A stretch of 64,000 bases of DNA from positions 17,628,036-17,692,035 of the forward strand of contig CM063252.1 in NCBI GenBank assembly GCA_032158295.1. Reading direction: 5' to 3'. Shown in pieces: positions 48,030 through 61,600 of this stretch. The position numbers and the translations under genes are program-made. Origin of the DNA: Pycnopodia helianthoides. Lineage: Eukaryota > Echinodermata > Asteroidea > Forcipulatida > Asteriidae. The notes beneath the pieces are model-generated. The model made no database searches and had not been told where the DNA came from. It saw only the letters and a program-made list of their open reading frames with translations. The stretch's first letter is position 1; every line of letters starts with the position of its first letter.

Positions 48030-51000
48030 GCAAGCATAGGTAGTATTTTTCCTAGCACGAAAACGGGATCAGCATTTCTGTTTGAAATTTGAGTTGAGCC
48101 AACTAGCTGCGTACACTTTAAAAGTTGTAGCCTAAACTGAAGTAACAGTGTCGATGCAACTTTTACCTCTGACTCTTGCCACTCTATGATGCATCCTATA
48201 GCCTCCCCCACAACTTTGGGCAGGAAAACTTACTCCCCTGCTCATACCCCGCCCCTTCTGGTACCAACCCCAGCGTATTTCTTTCTCTTTGTACTAATCC
48301 ATTCTGCTCCCCAACCAATCCAACGGACCATCTATTGTTGTTCCACCCCTGCTAAATTGTTAGGATTTTCAATGGCGTGATAATTAATATTCTAATTACG
48401 GTTCATTTTGCATGTGCCTTATGCAGAAAAAAAGTATTATCTCCTTGAGGAATTTAAGCCAACTCGTTGTACGATATAGAAAACACAGTTAGATACGACG
48501 TAATTTTTCCCTCTGGAACCATCTGTTTGAAGATTCTCTGTCCAAGTAGACCCTCAAGGAACCATGAAATCTTGTGCAACTTTCTCAGAGTCATCAAAAG
48601 CCTTATAAAAGCCCCGCCCCTCCGCTCCCCAAACTACCGAACCATAGGGGTAAGAATTACATCGTTTTTAAAAGAACCTTTTAGGTATTTGCATTATACT
48701 GTCGGGGTTTTCCAGTACAGACCAATATGTTGACCATTGACCCATCTACAGTGGTTTGTTAGCCCTTTGCATGCTCTCACAAACTGATTATCATGCCCTC
48801 TAATTTTATTTTGAATGATAACGTTTTGGGCGTCATGCAATTAATAGATTGTGTAATATATTACAAGTTACCACAACCCTGTGCTTCAACTTTTGAGGAG
48901 ATTTGATAAGTTTTAGGCTTTAAAGTTGGTCCTATTTGGCTTGGGAATTGGAGGAGTGCTTCATGAAACTGGCAGCAAGTCGGTTTAGGGAAAAAAGCAC
49001 ATTTTTCGGGGTTGGAAAAAACTAATTTTAGCAAAAATTCCAAACGACTGACCTGCCAAAAAATGAAAAGAAATCTGAAGTTTAGTTGTCCGAAAATATA
49101 TTTTATTGGTTTTAAGAGGCTGACAGACTTTAATGTATTTTTTAAAAGCATTTTTGAATGTTTTGCATTTGGTTGCTATTGGAGTTTATTTAGCGTGGTG
49201 CACCTAAGAAAGTAGCTCTATGTTCGTCCTGAGCAGCGCCCTCTGTTGATGAAGGTCTGCTTCCAATACTTGTATCGTATTATGATGCTGTGATGTATCC
49301 TTGCCATTGATCTCGAGGAATCAATAATAATTCGAAGAATGTATAGGAACAAAAGTTGCAGTTTATTTAATTATTTCGTTTGGAAACTACAAACAGCTGG
49401 GTTCCATTAGGGGCAAAGCAAACTCAAACCATGCTCAAACACTCACACTATCATGAGGTATATTTCGTGTGTAAACGTTGCTGCTTTGTTGACCCCCCCC
49501 CCCCAATTTTTGTCTTCTTCTAATTTAGGTTTTAATAAACTTGCACAGTAATTATTATGTTTGGGACAAGTTTTGTTTTACGTGCACAACCAAGGATGGC
49601 CAATGTGTCGGGACGTGAACAGCAGTTTGTTGGTTTGTGTCAGAGGAAGACAATTGTCACAGGAAGAAAGAGTGATATGGTTTTTGAGGCATTGCATGGT
49701 GAGGTATCAATGTATTCAGTTTGCGGTAATACCATGTGTATATATCTGCTTTGCTGTGTAGATTTTTTTCTTTTGAGAACTTGTCTTGATTTTTGTTCAG
49801 ATACTACCGCGCAGTAGATTTTCGGAATTCGGGAGACTTCTCAGTTCTGAAAAGAACTGTCCTGCTTATTAACTATTACCTGGGCGGAAGGTAGGAAATC
49901 GGCCTGGACTACTACTTTCGCTTAGTGGATCGGGGGGACTTCTCGTAATTAACTGCACTGCCGCTGAGTGAGTTCTGTTGGTCTCCATAGTGACGATCCA
50001 GTCTCCAGTGACTTTGTCTTAAATAGTTTGATGAATCAAAGAGCTGAGATAGGGTCAGATTCCATTTGACTTGAGGCTGTTTTCAAACAAGAGCTATCTG
50101 GAAGATGTTGGTTTGAGAGAGTCTTGTCGCCACATCCCACCATTACCCCTGAAATGTTATGTCTCGTCTGTGCTGGTTGTTAAAAGTTCCTCGTTTGTAA
50201 CTTTGAGGAAAAAACTTCTTTTGGGGGGACGCAGTGATTTAATTTTTATTTCTGTTTTATAATGGTGTGTCAATGCCAATATTTCCAGAGAGATTAGGCA
50301 TGCACGTACAAAATAAAAACTGAAGTTTAGCCAACGCATAACCAAAGACTAATAGTTCGTTATTTTTAACTATGTTTTATGAAACTATAGACCTCATGTA
50401 TGTGATGTATTCTCCCTTATAATGGTACCTTCCCTTTAAAAAAATGAAGTAGGCCCCTAGCCATTAAATTGTTTTTAATATCTGTCGATATTTTAGCAGA
50501 CCTCTATGCTGAGGGTGCTCTCCTCCGCTCGCCCCCGCCCACCGGTCCAAGGCGCTCTCTGGGACCGAGCAAAATGTTGTCCAGCCTCTGTTATTCGGTC
50601 GTCAAATGAGGGCGCACTTCTTGTTCACACCCCACAATCTGCTGAAACATCGTCACTGCGATGTTGAAAATGTAGGCTAATGATCGGCAGCGTGTGCAGG
50701 CAACACCAATATGAAGCAGCGCCTAAAACAAACTCAGCACGCTGGATGGATTCTGCAAAGAATAATAAAACTCTCACTGACACGTTTATTACAAAACTGA
50801 TTAATTCGGTGAAAATACAAAAAGAGGGGGATAAGTTGAGCTAATGGGTGGCAGGCCATGCAGCGCATGTGACGGTCGGCTTTTAATGGGCGGATCAATC
50901 AGGTACTAATGCGTCTGTTTCCGTGGTCTTAATACCGGTATTATTCTCATAATTGGCGCTAAATGCCTTCATTTGATTAGATAGCAGAAGGACATTGTCG

Positions 51001-51650
51001 CCCAGTATGCTAAACCACAGTCTGTCACGGTTGTCTGGTTTGCCATTGATGTTTGTTATGAATCCCTACCCGTCCTCACCCCACTCCACACCCCCACAAT
51101 CTCTCCTCATCGTTGCATGTAGCTAGTCTTCTTTTATTCATAAGTAAGCAAATCTTTAGTATGATTTATTAAACACAAGAGATTGTTTATATGTATCTCT
51201 CAGTATCAACCTGTTTTGTATGTATGTATGAAATTAATTACAGGGGATTAAATGAATAATTTCATTTTCAAATGATTTTATGCAGGGGCCTAAGAAATGA
51301 AACTTCTTTTCGGAACCGTCGGGCTGCAAGTGAGTGGACAAAGCTCAGCAAAAAGTACAAGGTTTCCGATCACTGGCTCACCATTTTGCAAAGGAAGAGA
51401 AATAAAGTGTGCTTTAGTATTTCCATCCACACCTCTAATAGCGAGTATACCTTACAGAATACCACCACGTGTGTACTTTTGAATAATACACGACTTCCAT
51501 GCATTTCGTCATTATGATGTGACTCCTCCTCTTTTCTATTCATCAATTGACAATGACTTATTATGGGATATTTCTCTGAATGATTTGAAAGTCACCACTT
51601 TAGAAACTTGCAGCACGTACAGAATATTATCAAGGAAGATAACGGTGGCA
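48030..51650. other. Intergenic, no gene found
   Basis: Contains a C-rich stretch (about 48190-48330), a TATAAAA followed by a GC-box-like CCCCGCCCC (about 48604-48620) that could be a cryptic promoter, a C-tract (about 49493-49504) and half of an inverted repeat pair (49676..49762). Short open frames (for example 49557-49817) show no domain. Confidence 0.5.
49676..49762 (+). repeat. Inverted repeat pair, left copy
   Basis: About 87 bp (TTTTGAGGCATTGCATGGTG, AGGTATCAAT, TTGCGGTAATACCATGTGTA) recurs inverted at 52060..52147 with few changes, about 2.3 kb away. Confidence 0.8.
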
Positions 51651-51651
51651 C

Positions 51652-51789
51652 TTAAAGACTAACTAATTACATTTAAAAACTGCATGATCTTTCGTAGCAA
51701 CAATAAGTTCAGTTGCATCAGATGAAGTAGTTTGTGCTACGAAACTCATGCAGTTTTTAGTATCCCCTCAATTATTTGTTAGTCTTTAA
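51652..51789. mobile_element. Short hairpin MITE
   Basis: 138 bp with inverted arms: TTAAAGACTAACTAATTAC left and TTAAAGACTAACAAATAATT right (reverse complement), then AAAAACTGCATGA.TTTCGTAGCA in both. Confidence 0.8.
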
Positions 51790-54249
51790 GTTCCACAACT
51801 TGTTTGATCTGTCAGACTAAACACGGCTATCTCTATTAGATAATTATCGATAATTTCGCCTGGTTTTTCTTTTCCCGAGTAAATCGGCCACGTGTACAAA
51901 TTTGCAAAAGGTAAAGGTAGCCCAAGATGCACAATAGTTCAAAATAAGACCAAAATATTTTGGTATTGATTGAAAACGGCCTTTCACACTGATCTTTTAG
52001 AAATTAAACCCATTTTCTTGATGCACGTATTTATTAAAAGAAGTAAATCTAAAGAACAAATCTACACAGCAAAGTAGATATTTATACACATGGTATTACC
52101 GCAAACCGAATATTGATACCTCACCATGCAATGCCTCAAAACCCATATAAGCCAATCATTAAAATGTATGGAAATTAATGTGCATTAATGTTTGAACATG
52201 GAGAAAAGTTACCAGTCCGATATTATGAACATGACACACTGTTTTGATAAGGAAATAACTTTGCCCATTTTCGACTGGTTTGATGTGATGTCACTTGATG
52301 TGCAATAATCTATTACTGGTGATTTAATAGTTTGTGCATAACACAATCTGTAAGCAATTTCATTTCAAATTTATGAAATTTGATAAATTAGAAGCTTTGA
52401 TGTTCTTGATTGGAGTGAAAACTTATTAGGTGACATTTTGTGTTACACTCTTCGTGTTGAAAAGAAAACTCAAGCCGCTATTACATTCCAGAATCTACAC
52501 ATTAATATACTTAGTCGACATTATTTGAATTATCAAATTCAAATTCTATGTATCGTCAATTACCGTCAGTTATATCCAATAATTATAAAAAATAAACATT
52601 GGTAATCACTAATGCTGTAAACACCATTGAAGTATTTTGTTATTGAGATGCTTCGATTGGTCTATCTTGATCTAGGTTAAAGGAACAATCAGAAAAGAAG
52701 TCCATGGCAAAGCTTTCTGTTTAATAAAAACTTAAATTGATTTGATTTATTTTAGTTCTTTCCCTAAGGGGGAAGTACCATTGCATTGGTCCAACCTCCT
52801 TCATTCTGTTATAATGGAAGGCTTGATTTTGTAGCGATAGTCATCGGGAGGTTACAGCGAACACTCTTCCCCAAAGGTGAGTGTTTTAGTTTGATGCAGC
52901 ATGATCGTCATCGGCATGACACTATCAAACAACGAACACTCTAGCCCAGATACTTGTTTGTATATTTTCTCTTTAATTATCCTTAAGGGATAATTTTGGG
53001 CCACTGTGGCTCCAAGTTACCGCTGCTTCTATTAACGACGCTTCAAAATTGCCAGATGGTAGTATTGCGTCCTGCGCCATCCAACCAGTGAGTCTGCCTG
53101 CTCCTAGCTTGTCATGGTTTCTTGTCCCTGCTCCTGTGCAGCATGTGCGGGTTGGCCCCTTAAGGACCCGGCAGATTTGACTTAACTCATCCTTTCTTGA
53201 ATATAGGAGCCTGTTGATGCCTCAGCGTTCAAATCAAGCCCTACGGCTCTTTAAATATCAAAACCCATGTCGATAAAATCGCCTCATGCCTAAACTCGGC
53301 GGACAGGGCGATATCTAGTGAGATGAATCTAATTCCGTTTACGATGCGAAAAGTTGAAAGGTTCTTTCAAAATTAAATTTCGAAGAGAGACCTTTAGATT
53401 CTCATAAGATAGTGGCATACGTTATTATAGGGTTGAGAGAAAATGTAGAAAGCGTATGATTCCAGAAAACAAAACACCAAGCTTCTGTTCGTGCATCGCT
53501 CTTTAAGCCATCGCAATTTAACGATACAAACCAATAAACCAAAGCCAAGCATCTATATCTTTTCAGACTGTAGTATATTGTGTGCATATCTCCCTCGATT
53601 GTCATGAATTACAGGAAGCCTAAAGGGACAGAGAACAAAGCACATTACATGGAAATATCCAACATGGTGACACTATAGGGGCTCCAGAACAACGGTATAG
53701 CCAAGACCTCCACACCATTTTAAAAATATCAAAAGGACAAACATACTTTGACTCAACTGCCTCTAAATCAATTCGTTTGGAGAGCCATGCACAACAGTAT
53801 TGTTTTACCTAGTCCGCATTGTTTAACCACCGGTACTATTTCAGTTCATTCAAATTGATTTGAAGCTATCGTCAAAGTACCATACACATCGTCAATCAAA
53901 GTCAACGAAATAAATGAGTAGGATTCGAAATTTCGCCTTGAGGGAAAACAAGACTCACAGGAACACAGGTATTTTTGTCGCCAATGATTTGTGGTGGTTC
54001 TGAACAGAAATGATGTGACATCTCGACTTTTCGATCAGTATGCTCTCAAACCATACTGGAGAAGTCAGTTCCTGTGATACAGAGTTTTATTGCCCCTTTA
54101 CACAGAAACATGACATTATGATCTATACCTCATTCTCAAAGATGTGTCTGCTTCTTTTTCAATATCTATAAGTGAAAGCTGTCTAATGGAGTGGTATCAA
54201 AAACGTCGATTACGTTTCGTGACCTCAAGAAAGTCACTCATTACAATAC
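51790..54249. other. Intergenic, no gene found
   Basis: Contains the right copy of the inverted pair (52060..52147). Otherwise AT-rich unique-looking sequence with no convincing exon. Confidence 0.5.
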
Positions 54250-54643
54250 TTAAAAGAACATTACAGAATTGGTTTTTGCTAACAAAACAGTTGCTGGCAG
54301 TGTAAGCACTTTATGTAATCCACCATATACATAAACTGACAAACCAGTAGAAGTTTGAGATCGATCGGCCATCTGGGTCACGAGAAAATAGTGAAAAACC
54401 GATTACACATTTGCATGAAATCATATAGATTCAACAAATGGATAAAACGCTCACTGAGCGATAAACTCCAATCGGAAAATTAGTTTATTCATTTCTCATC
54501 AAATATGGCATTTCAGACAGAAATAATCCAAGGGATGTTTTCTACTATCATCATCATTAGACCGTGTAAGTTTTATGTAAATCTGTGATCAAAAAGTATA
54601 TTTTACAAGTTTGTTTCTTACCAATTCTGTAATGTTCCTTTAA
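54250..54643. mobile_element. MITE, copy 2 of a near-identical pair
   Basis: Same ends and body as 40167..40566, same orientation, with few substitutions and a small deletion in the CATCATCAT run; starts TTAAAAGAACATTACAG. Confidence 0.9.
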
Positions 54644-54649
54644 TAATGA

Positions 54650-56213
54650 AATATTGACGGTACCGGTATCATTTATGATGCTTAGTGAAAAAGAAAAGTC
54701 GAATTATGTTTGATTTAGATAACAATAACCATTACTATTCTAATATCTACAAAATTATGATTATAGAAACGTTTATAAGCTATACCACGGCCTGTCCACA
54801 GAGGTTATCGGCCAGGAATTCCGCGCATGACGTCATACTCGTTCACGATGCCCATTTTATATGATAGATTCACAATTCGTTAATGATGTTTACCTGTACA
54901 GTAAATCTGTAAATGCTGTAGCAGACGTGGTACCCAAGCAAGAAGTCAAGGTATTATTGTTAGTATCAATATACCAGTCCCGTGTTTCACAATTAAAACA
55001 CAATTAGTCGTCCATTTACGCGTTTAATTAATGGGTGCCGTTTACTAGAATGTGCAAAGATGTGACGTCACGTCATGCGTGGAGTGCCTGTCCTATAGCC
55101 ACAGCCAAAAGTATAACTAATGTAATGTAGCCAGAGAATAATCCGCAATAAGCCTTTCTGAATGGCAGCTGTTTTTCCACATGCAAACTATTGCAGGGGG
55201 GGGGGGTGAGACTGAAAGAGTGGAATTACAGTCTGCACCTTGGTTTTAAAGCGAGAATCATGACTCATCATTGTTTTTGAACACAGGGGGGGGGGCGGGC
55301 ATGAATGATGGTTTATTTTAAAACCAACTTGTGCCGATTGCCACTGTTATACGCTGCTTACTTCGGAAGTGTAAGTCCATAATAAGTGTCACCAGGTATG
55401 TTTCATTGTGGTTTCTTGAAAACTTTGAATCCATGGTGCTTTGTAAGAATCGAATAATGCTCAGCGTTGCAGACTATATCCTTTTATGGATGTTCCAGTT
55501 TGACTCATAATGAATGTGATTTCCTCCATTTGAACTATTTGCACAATGCGGTGTGTTTCTTGTACACGGTAACACCTGCTTACTGGCCCGGGTGCTAATC
55601 AAACCTCCATCTGTAAAGTGGGTTAATTGCATGTGCTTTTCAATGATCAGTTTAAGGTGATAAAACTGGTTGTGGCGTTGTGTACTGAGTGTAGGACGGC
55701 CAGCACGTGGACCCATAATTACGGTGATAGGCTTTGTTACTTGAGACGTGCTCCCGAAAAGTAATGCATGTGGACTTGATGAGCCGTATTTACTTTCTTC
55801 ATTGGTTCAGGGTACCCCCATCGTTTGCCATTTCAATTTGAGGGTAAGAAGTAAATAAAGTATGCCAATACTTTATATATTTAGGAGGGGGTGGTAGGTT
55901 TGATTGGATCAGGATTTAAAGACTTTGAGTTCTTGTTAATTTACAAAAGAGCAATTGAGTATTTTCTTGAAAGGCGGCTTTCTAAGTTTGCTTGTGGGAT
56001 GGAGTAGGGAAAGGTGCAGTGAACAGAGCCCCGTATCAAATGCTGTTTCAAACCTAACCTATCTGACCAGGGTGGAACAAGGGCGGCCCACTAGGGCCAA
56101 CAGCCCCAGTTTGTGCGGCATCTTGGCCGGGGTAAGAATTGTATAGAGTTTAACGGTTTTTCTTAAGATGCTGGAGATTTTGGTTGTCTATATTATGTGC
56201 GTTTTGTTGTGAT
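54650..56213. other. Intergenic, no gene found
   Basis: G-tracts at about 55197-55207 and 55286-55295; no recognisable exon or RNA gene. Confidence 0.5.
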
Positions 56214-56565
56214 TTAAAGACACTGGACACCTTTGGTAATTGTCAAAGACCAGTCTTTTCACTTGGTGTATCTCAACATATGCTCAAAATAACAAACCTG
56301 TGAAAATTTGAACTCAATTGGTCGTCGAAGTTGCGAAATAATAATGCAAAAACCCACCCTTGTCACACGAAGTTGTGTACTTTCAGGTGCTTGATTTAGA
56401 GACCTCACGCGTGAGGTCTCAAAATCAATTCAAATACTTTACTGAGAAATTACTTCTTTCTTTCAATGTTTTATACTATCAACAGCTCTCCATTGCTCGT
56501 TACCAAGTAAGTTTTTATGCTAACAATTATTTTGAGTAATTACCAATAGTGTCCAGTGCCTTTAA
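56214..56565. mobile_element. MITE, family with TTACCAATAGTGT ends, copy 2
   Basis: Left TTAAAGACACTGGACACCTT then TGGTAATTG; right ATTACCAATAGTGTCCAGTG then CCTTTAA. Inner palindrome GAGACCTCACGCGTGAGGTCTC around 56400-56420. Related to 20877..21224. Confidence 0.8.
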
Positions 56566-57390
56566 AGAAGTCTTACTCATGATAAAAATGGTACATTTAA
56601 GTTTCCGAGTGCCGTCATCTGAGTAACTTTGTATCCTGTTTGATTCACTCTCTTACCTCAGCCATGCAGAGCTGGACGGGGAAATAGTCTGAATGTCTCT
56701 TTTTAAAAACGTATTAAGTGGAATCCTTATCACTGCAGCAGCCGAAGAGAACCCAAATAGAATTGTATGCAATAGAAAGAAATCTTCAATTGAAAAAAAA
56801 AAAAAAAAAATAAGCAAATAAATTTTCAATCTCAGAAGAAAACGCATGTGCTCTTTTCCGGCTGCAACCACCTGTCATCGTGGTCAAGTTCCACTCCCGG
56901 ATGTAAAAACAGTACTGGTTACTGCATCTCAACATACCGAAGATGGGGATCTGACTATATTTCTCGTCGAGCTTCGATTTGGAGAAAATAACAACAAGAT
57001 GGCTGCACAATGAAAAGGACTCATGCCAATGATGTACAAAAAAAAAGCCAACCAGAAATTCTGAACCACCGACCCACTCAGTGCGATCACTTTATCCCCT
57101 TAAAATAAAGACATACATGAAAGTATATCGAATAGTGAAACAAAGTAATTCAAAATTCAAAATGTAATATTTCAAATATTGTAGGCTTTCTCTACGGACC
57201 ATTGCAAACTGTTATCAACATTGACACATAAGACAGTTTGGTAGAATTACCACATGGTATGAAAGCAAAGCCAAACTGTGCAAGTTGAGTAACTTAGGGT
57301 ATGTGTGTCTGTTTGTTGTAGGTAGAGCACCGACAGATGGTCTGAAATTGCCGGAAGTTTTGTGCTGTAGGAGCAACTCTTTATCTATCT

Positions 57391-57871
57391 GGACTCACTG
57401 GGTGTTACACACAGACCTGAGTGACTGTATCACGGGTGACCCTACCCATATAGAAACTTTCTGTTGGACTCACTCGCAGCATATGAGCAAGGACCAAAGC
57501 TCGTAGCCCTTTATTGACTGTGTTATGTAGGGGGTGACCCTGCCAGGATATAAAATATCTAGGCTCACTGGGTGTCACTCGCAGCCCTTCGGTGACTGTG
57601 TTTGGGTGACCCTGCCAGTGCAACTTTCTGGGCTCACTGGGTATAACTCGCAGCCCTTTAGTCACTGTGTTTGGGTGACACTGCCAAGGTATAGAAACTT
57701 TCTGGGCTCACTGGGTGTCACTCGCAGCCCTTTTGCGACTGAGTCACAGGTGACCCTGCCAAGGTATAGAAACTTTCTGGGCTCACTGGGTGTCACTCGC
57801 AGCCCTTTTGCGACTTTCTGATGGACTCACTTGCAGCCCTTCAGTAATCGTGTTAGTGGTGACCCTGCCCA
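57391..57871 (+). repeat. ~70-80-bp imperfect tandem repeat
   Basis: Six or seven diverged units, each with GGCTCACTGGGTGTCACTCG then CAGCCCTT, a TGACTGTGTTTGGGTGACCC-like block and a GCCAAGGTATAGAAACTTTC block. Units starting near 57562, 57631, 57704 and 57780 are the most alike. Confidence 0.85.
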
Positions 57872-57874
57872 TTA

Positions 57875-58545
57875 AAGACAATTTCCCAATGTTTTGAGGA
57901 CGTTGATGGTTGTGTTTGCTTACCTATACTAGTGACGTACGATACACGAGGATTGTGATTGGTCGAGTATTGTATGATGAGACCGCTTGTACGTTGTTGA
58001 CTGTGGATCTTGATTAATGCGTATGGAGTCAATTTGATTCAAGTACTGCAGTGAAGAGGTTAAACTGGGGCAGCGTAATGGGAGGAACGCTATGAGACAG
58101 GGTGTGTGTTCTTATGTACGGGAAGCAAAGACAGGTTGGAGGACTGGGTTGGGATGGTCAAGCCGGAGATCACGTGATTTGGGAGACGAGAATCGTTTTA
58201 TGTATTTATTAAATGTCATCAGACATTGCTAAAAACAAAAACCCCAGAGATAAACACAACATGGAGCAATGTTTTAACTTAAGAACCTACGTTTATTAAA
58301 TAATGAAATGAGTGTTCAAATTAGCAATATCTAGGTTCAAATACCACTTGGCCGATTAGAATGATCAGAATCACTTTGATGGGATGGGGGCAGCTTCATC
58401 AAGGACTGCACCATTAGTTGTGTGCAAAACACAGGTATAGGATAGCAAGATGAAACCAAAGATGGGTTAAATTTATCGGCTACATTTTGACAAGTGGCGC
58501 CTTCCAAAGAAAATGCGTAGGCCAAGTCTTTCAATGCGTAAGAGA
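57875..58545. other. Intergenic, no gene found
   Basis: No exon, RNA gene or clear repeat recognised. Confidence 0.5.
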
Positions 58546-58548
58546 ACT

Positions 58549-58638
58549 GGCCAATTAGAAGGCTGTAGACCATGCTTTGGCCAATTAGAAGGCTGTAGAC
58601 CATGCTTTGGCCAATTAGAAGGCTGTATACCATGCTTA
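58549..58638 (+). repeat. Three copies of a 30-bp unit
   Basis: GGCCAATTAGAAGGCTGTAG then ACCATGCTTT, three times in tandem; the third copy has two changes. Confidence 0.92.
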
Positions 58639-58639
58639 T

Positions 58640-61600
58640 ACTGTTTCGTGTTCTCTCTTGCAGTACCAACCAGTACAAGTAACAACTTAACCACTCCAGG
58701 TACCAGTCTATTTAGCTCCGTTAGAATGTTGCACTTGTAGATGAATACCACTGACCAAAATCAAGGCACGTTAGATCACGTTTGCATAAAACTTTTCACG
58801 AATTCAGTATTTTTATAGACCTCTAATTGCCTTCAAAATTTGAAAAACCTAAATTGCCACAAAGAGAAGGCAGACATAGAATTATCTTATTCAATCTTTT
58901 CATTTTCTATTTATGATGACATGAAACTACTCTCAAATGTAACACCCTACAAACCACGTTCAGAATTTCATGGTCTCAACTGAAACAAAATCACTACCAA
59001 TCTTTCAGAATCGTCCATCTTTGTACAGTCACATATCTAATTAGTTGTGTATCGAGCAGTACAATGTAATTGACTGTGTACTTGTATTTGACCAGTGCTT
59101 AGAGTGGAATTGGAGTGTCTTGATTTATTAAGTAGAATTGTCATTACTCTCTAGAAACTCGGTGTCGGGGATGAGTGGAACTTTCGCTCACAAGAAATAA
59201 AGGAATAATTACAGGAGACTGAAAATAAAATGCAGGATTATTTTTAATTCATAGCTAAAATCAATTCCAGTTTCTATAACTTATAATCGCTTGCATTTTT
59301 AATTTGACTACACGTTTAATTTCTTTGAGTTGGCATAAACTATGTTTCTTCTTTAGGCTGATTAATCACATCGTTCTATAACTTCGTTAGATTTGAAATG
59401 ACTTTCAGCAAAAAAAGTGTTGTTCTAATAGACTCACTTAAGAGAAAGCGGGTCAGTCCCAAATTGCCTTTAACTCAACAAAAGAGGAATAGTCTGGGGC
59501 CGGCAATTATCTGGGTTAATACATTCAGATATTGTAATTGGTGAGGATGTTGTACAGTGGTCCAATGCCAGCCCAACAGATGAACAGACTAGAGGTCTAA
59601 ACTTAATAACTGTAAATTTGATCTATAATCACAGGAATAAATTGCCCTGCGTCAATGTACAATAAAATCCCAAACTGCAAGGGTCGGTTCACCCCTGTAC
59701 CCAATTGGCCGGTTGTACTTAAGTCCAAACTATAGTTAGAGACAGAGGACTTGTAAGAAGCGCTCTTGTGCTCTGTTAAGGATCTCATTGCGTAGGTTTG
59801 TTGATATGCACATCTGCTTTGAGCTTCGCTGAATGGTCCATTTGAAAAGAAGGTGGCCTTCTGTCACCTAAATCCAGACCCATCTACATGGTCCAAAGTG
59901 ATTGTTTGTATACACCCTCTCTCTATATAACACTAACTCGCTGATTAGATTTCAGAATTTCACTAAACGGTTCCCCCATCCCATCATATCACAGCACAAA
60001 CTTTATCGATTTTGACATTTTTCGGACCGGTTTTCATCGATTTGCTAGTGCAATTACGCTCGTACCGAAAGCCAGATTGTGTATCCAGTCTTTGTCCTTA
60101 ATTTTATCCAATTCCATGTTTTCCAAAATTAGCGATTTCTGTCTGGCCGTCTGCGAGATTGATGGGGCAAAAAGCACAGATTTTGTGTACTAACAGGTTA
60201 TTTGCTGTGCCGCTTGTCATATACTTAATGTAACGTATTAAGTGACTTGGGGCTTGCTCACCCGCGCTCCCCTCTCTATAGCACCGCGATCCTGTATGTG
60301 TGGGAATTTTCCTCAATAGAAACACATGTTGACTGACGCACACAAAAGGCATACAATAGCGCGTGCGTCTCGCACAATACAGTGCATACACGACGTCCCT
60401 TTGCTTTTGGGTGCCTGCCGTAGTGTGGCCGTGCGGTCCACGGGCACATCAGCAGAGCTGCACGGCCAAAGCTTATACTCGCTAGCCACTGTCTGGCTCA
60501 ATTGTTTTAGGCCGGGCAAAACGTTTTCATATGTACGATTAATATACGTTTATACACAGGCTAGCCTTTCCTGTGCCTGGCGATTCGGGCATGTGATCAA
60601 CAAAAGCCCACTCCCTTCTTTTTTCCCCTCCAAGCGTTAAAAAGGTCTCGCGTTTATGCTGGTCCGACGGCAGCTATAAATGCGAGACAGAATGTGGGCG
60701 AAAAGGAACTCAACGAAAAAACGAGTATGGTAGTTGGCAGTCTAAAATACAACTTGTAAAGACAAACAATAGATGCACCTGCCATATCACAAACTCTGTG
60801 CAGACGCGCACTTTATCAAATTCACACCAAAATTCAAACTTTTGAGGAGTCCCTCTAAACCTCCCGGCCAGCCGTCCAGTTCTTGGTGGTGGTCTGGTAT
60901 TAAGACCGGTACGGCATTTTGTCCCTTTCTTTTCCCACAAGGCCACTACCTGCACAGCTAATATATTCCCTTACTCTCCGTACTATTATCTTTCCTTATA
61001 CTTTTTGTTGTTCACCAACAATAATATCATTCGTCGTATGTCCGGCTGTTTGTTATATCTGTGGTCTTACAGCTTGGATTTCTCACATCTTATGTGCAGC
61101 ATATGTATTCCATACCTTTTTGTTTTGTACCAGTGCAAACTCGAAATTTAATAACTTTTTTCTTTGTGCTTGTTGCAGACTAACGAAGAAACCCTGTAAT
61201 CTCAATATGTAATGAAGCTGACTCCATGTCATTTTAATAGCTGGTTTTAGCAACCTAAGAAACACGCTCCAAGCACTTAAACAAGTCAAGGGATTTAAAA
61301 CCTTTCGGGTTTCTTTTCCAGGCTGGTGATCCGGCGGATCCGGCGAGCGTGTTCACCAATATATAGACCCGGTGTTCGTCTAGACTCAAATTTCAGCTAC
61401 TTCGCCCCGAAGCGTTCCGTTCCATGCGCAATCATTGATATGCTAGACCTGCCCACTTTGCTAAAATGAACTGATATTGAAATGGAGTGTCCTCCATGGC
61501 CGTATCCACACATGGAGCAATTATCTCAGTTTGCATCCACGGATACTTCTTATAACCAGTATACCTTGTTAAAGAGAAATGAGGAGAACAACCCTAAGGG

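Noticed and set aside
49557..49817. 86-codon plus-strand frame as a gene
   Set aside because: Its second half overlaps an 87-bp repeat found inverted at 52060, and no domain or splice context is visible.
60326..60640. 104-codon frame in a CpG-rich stretch
   Set aside because: Open frames on both strands overlap here as expected from fewer AT-rich stops; no family recognised and no splice sites in context.
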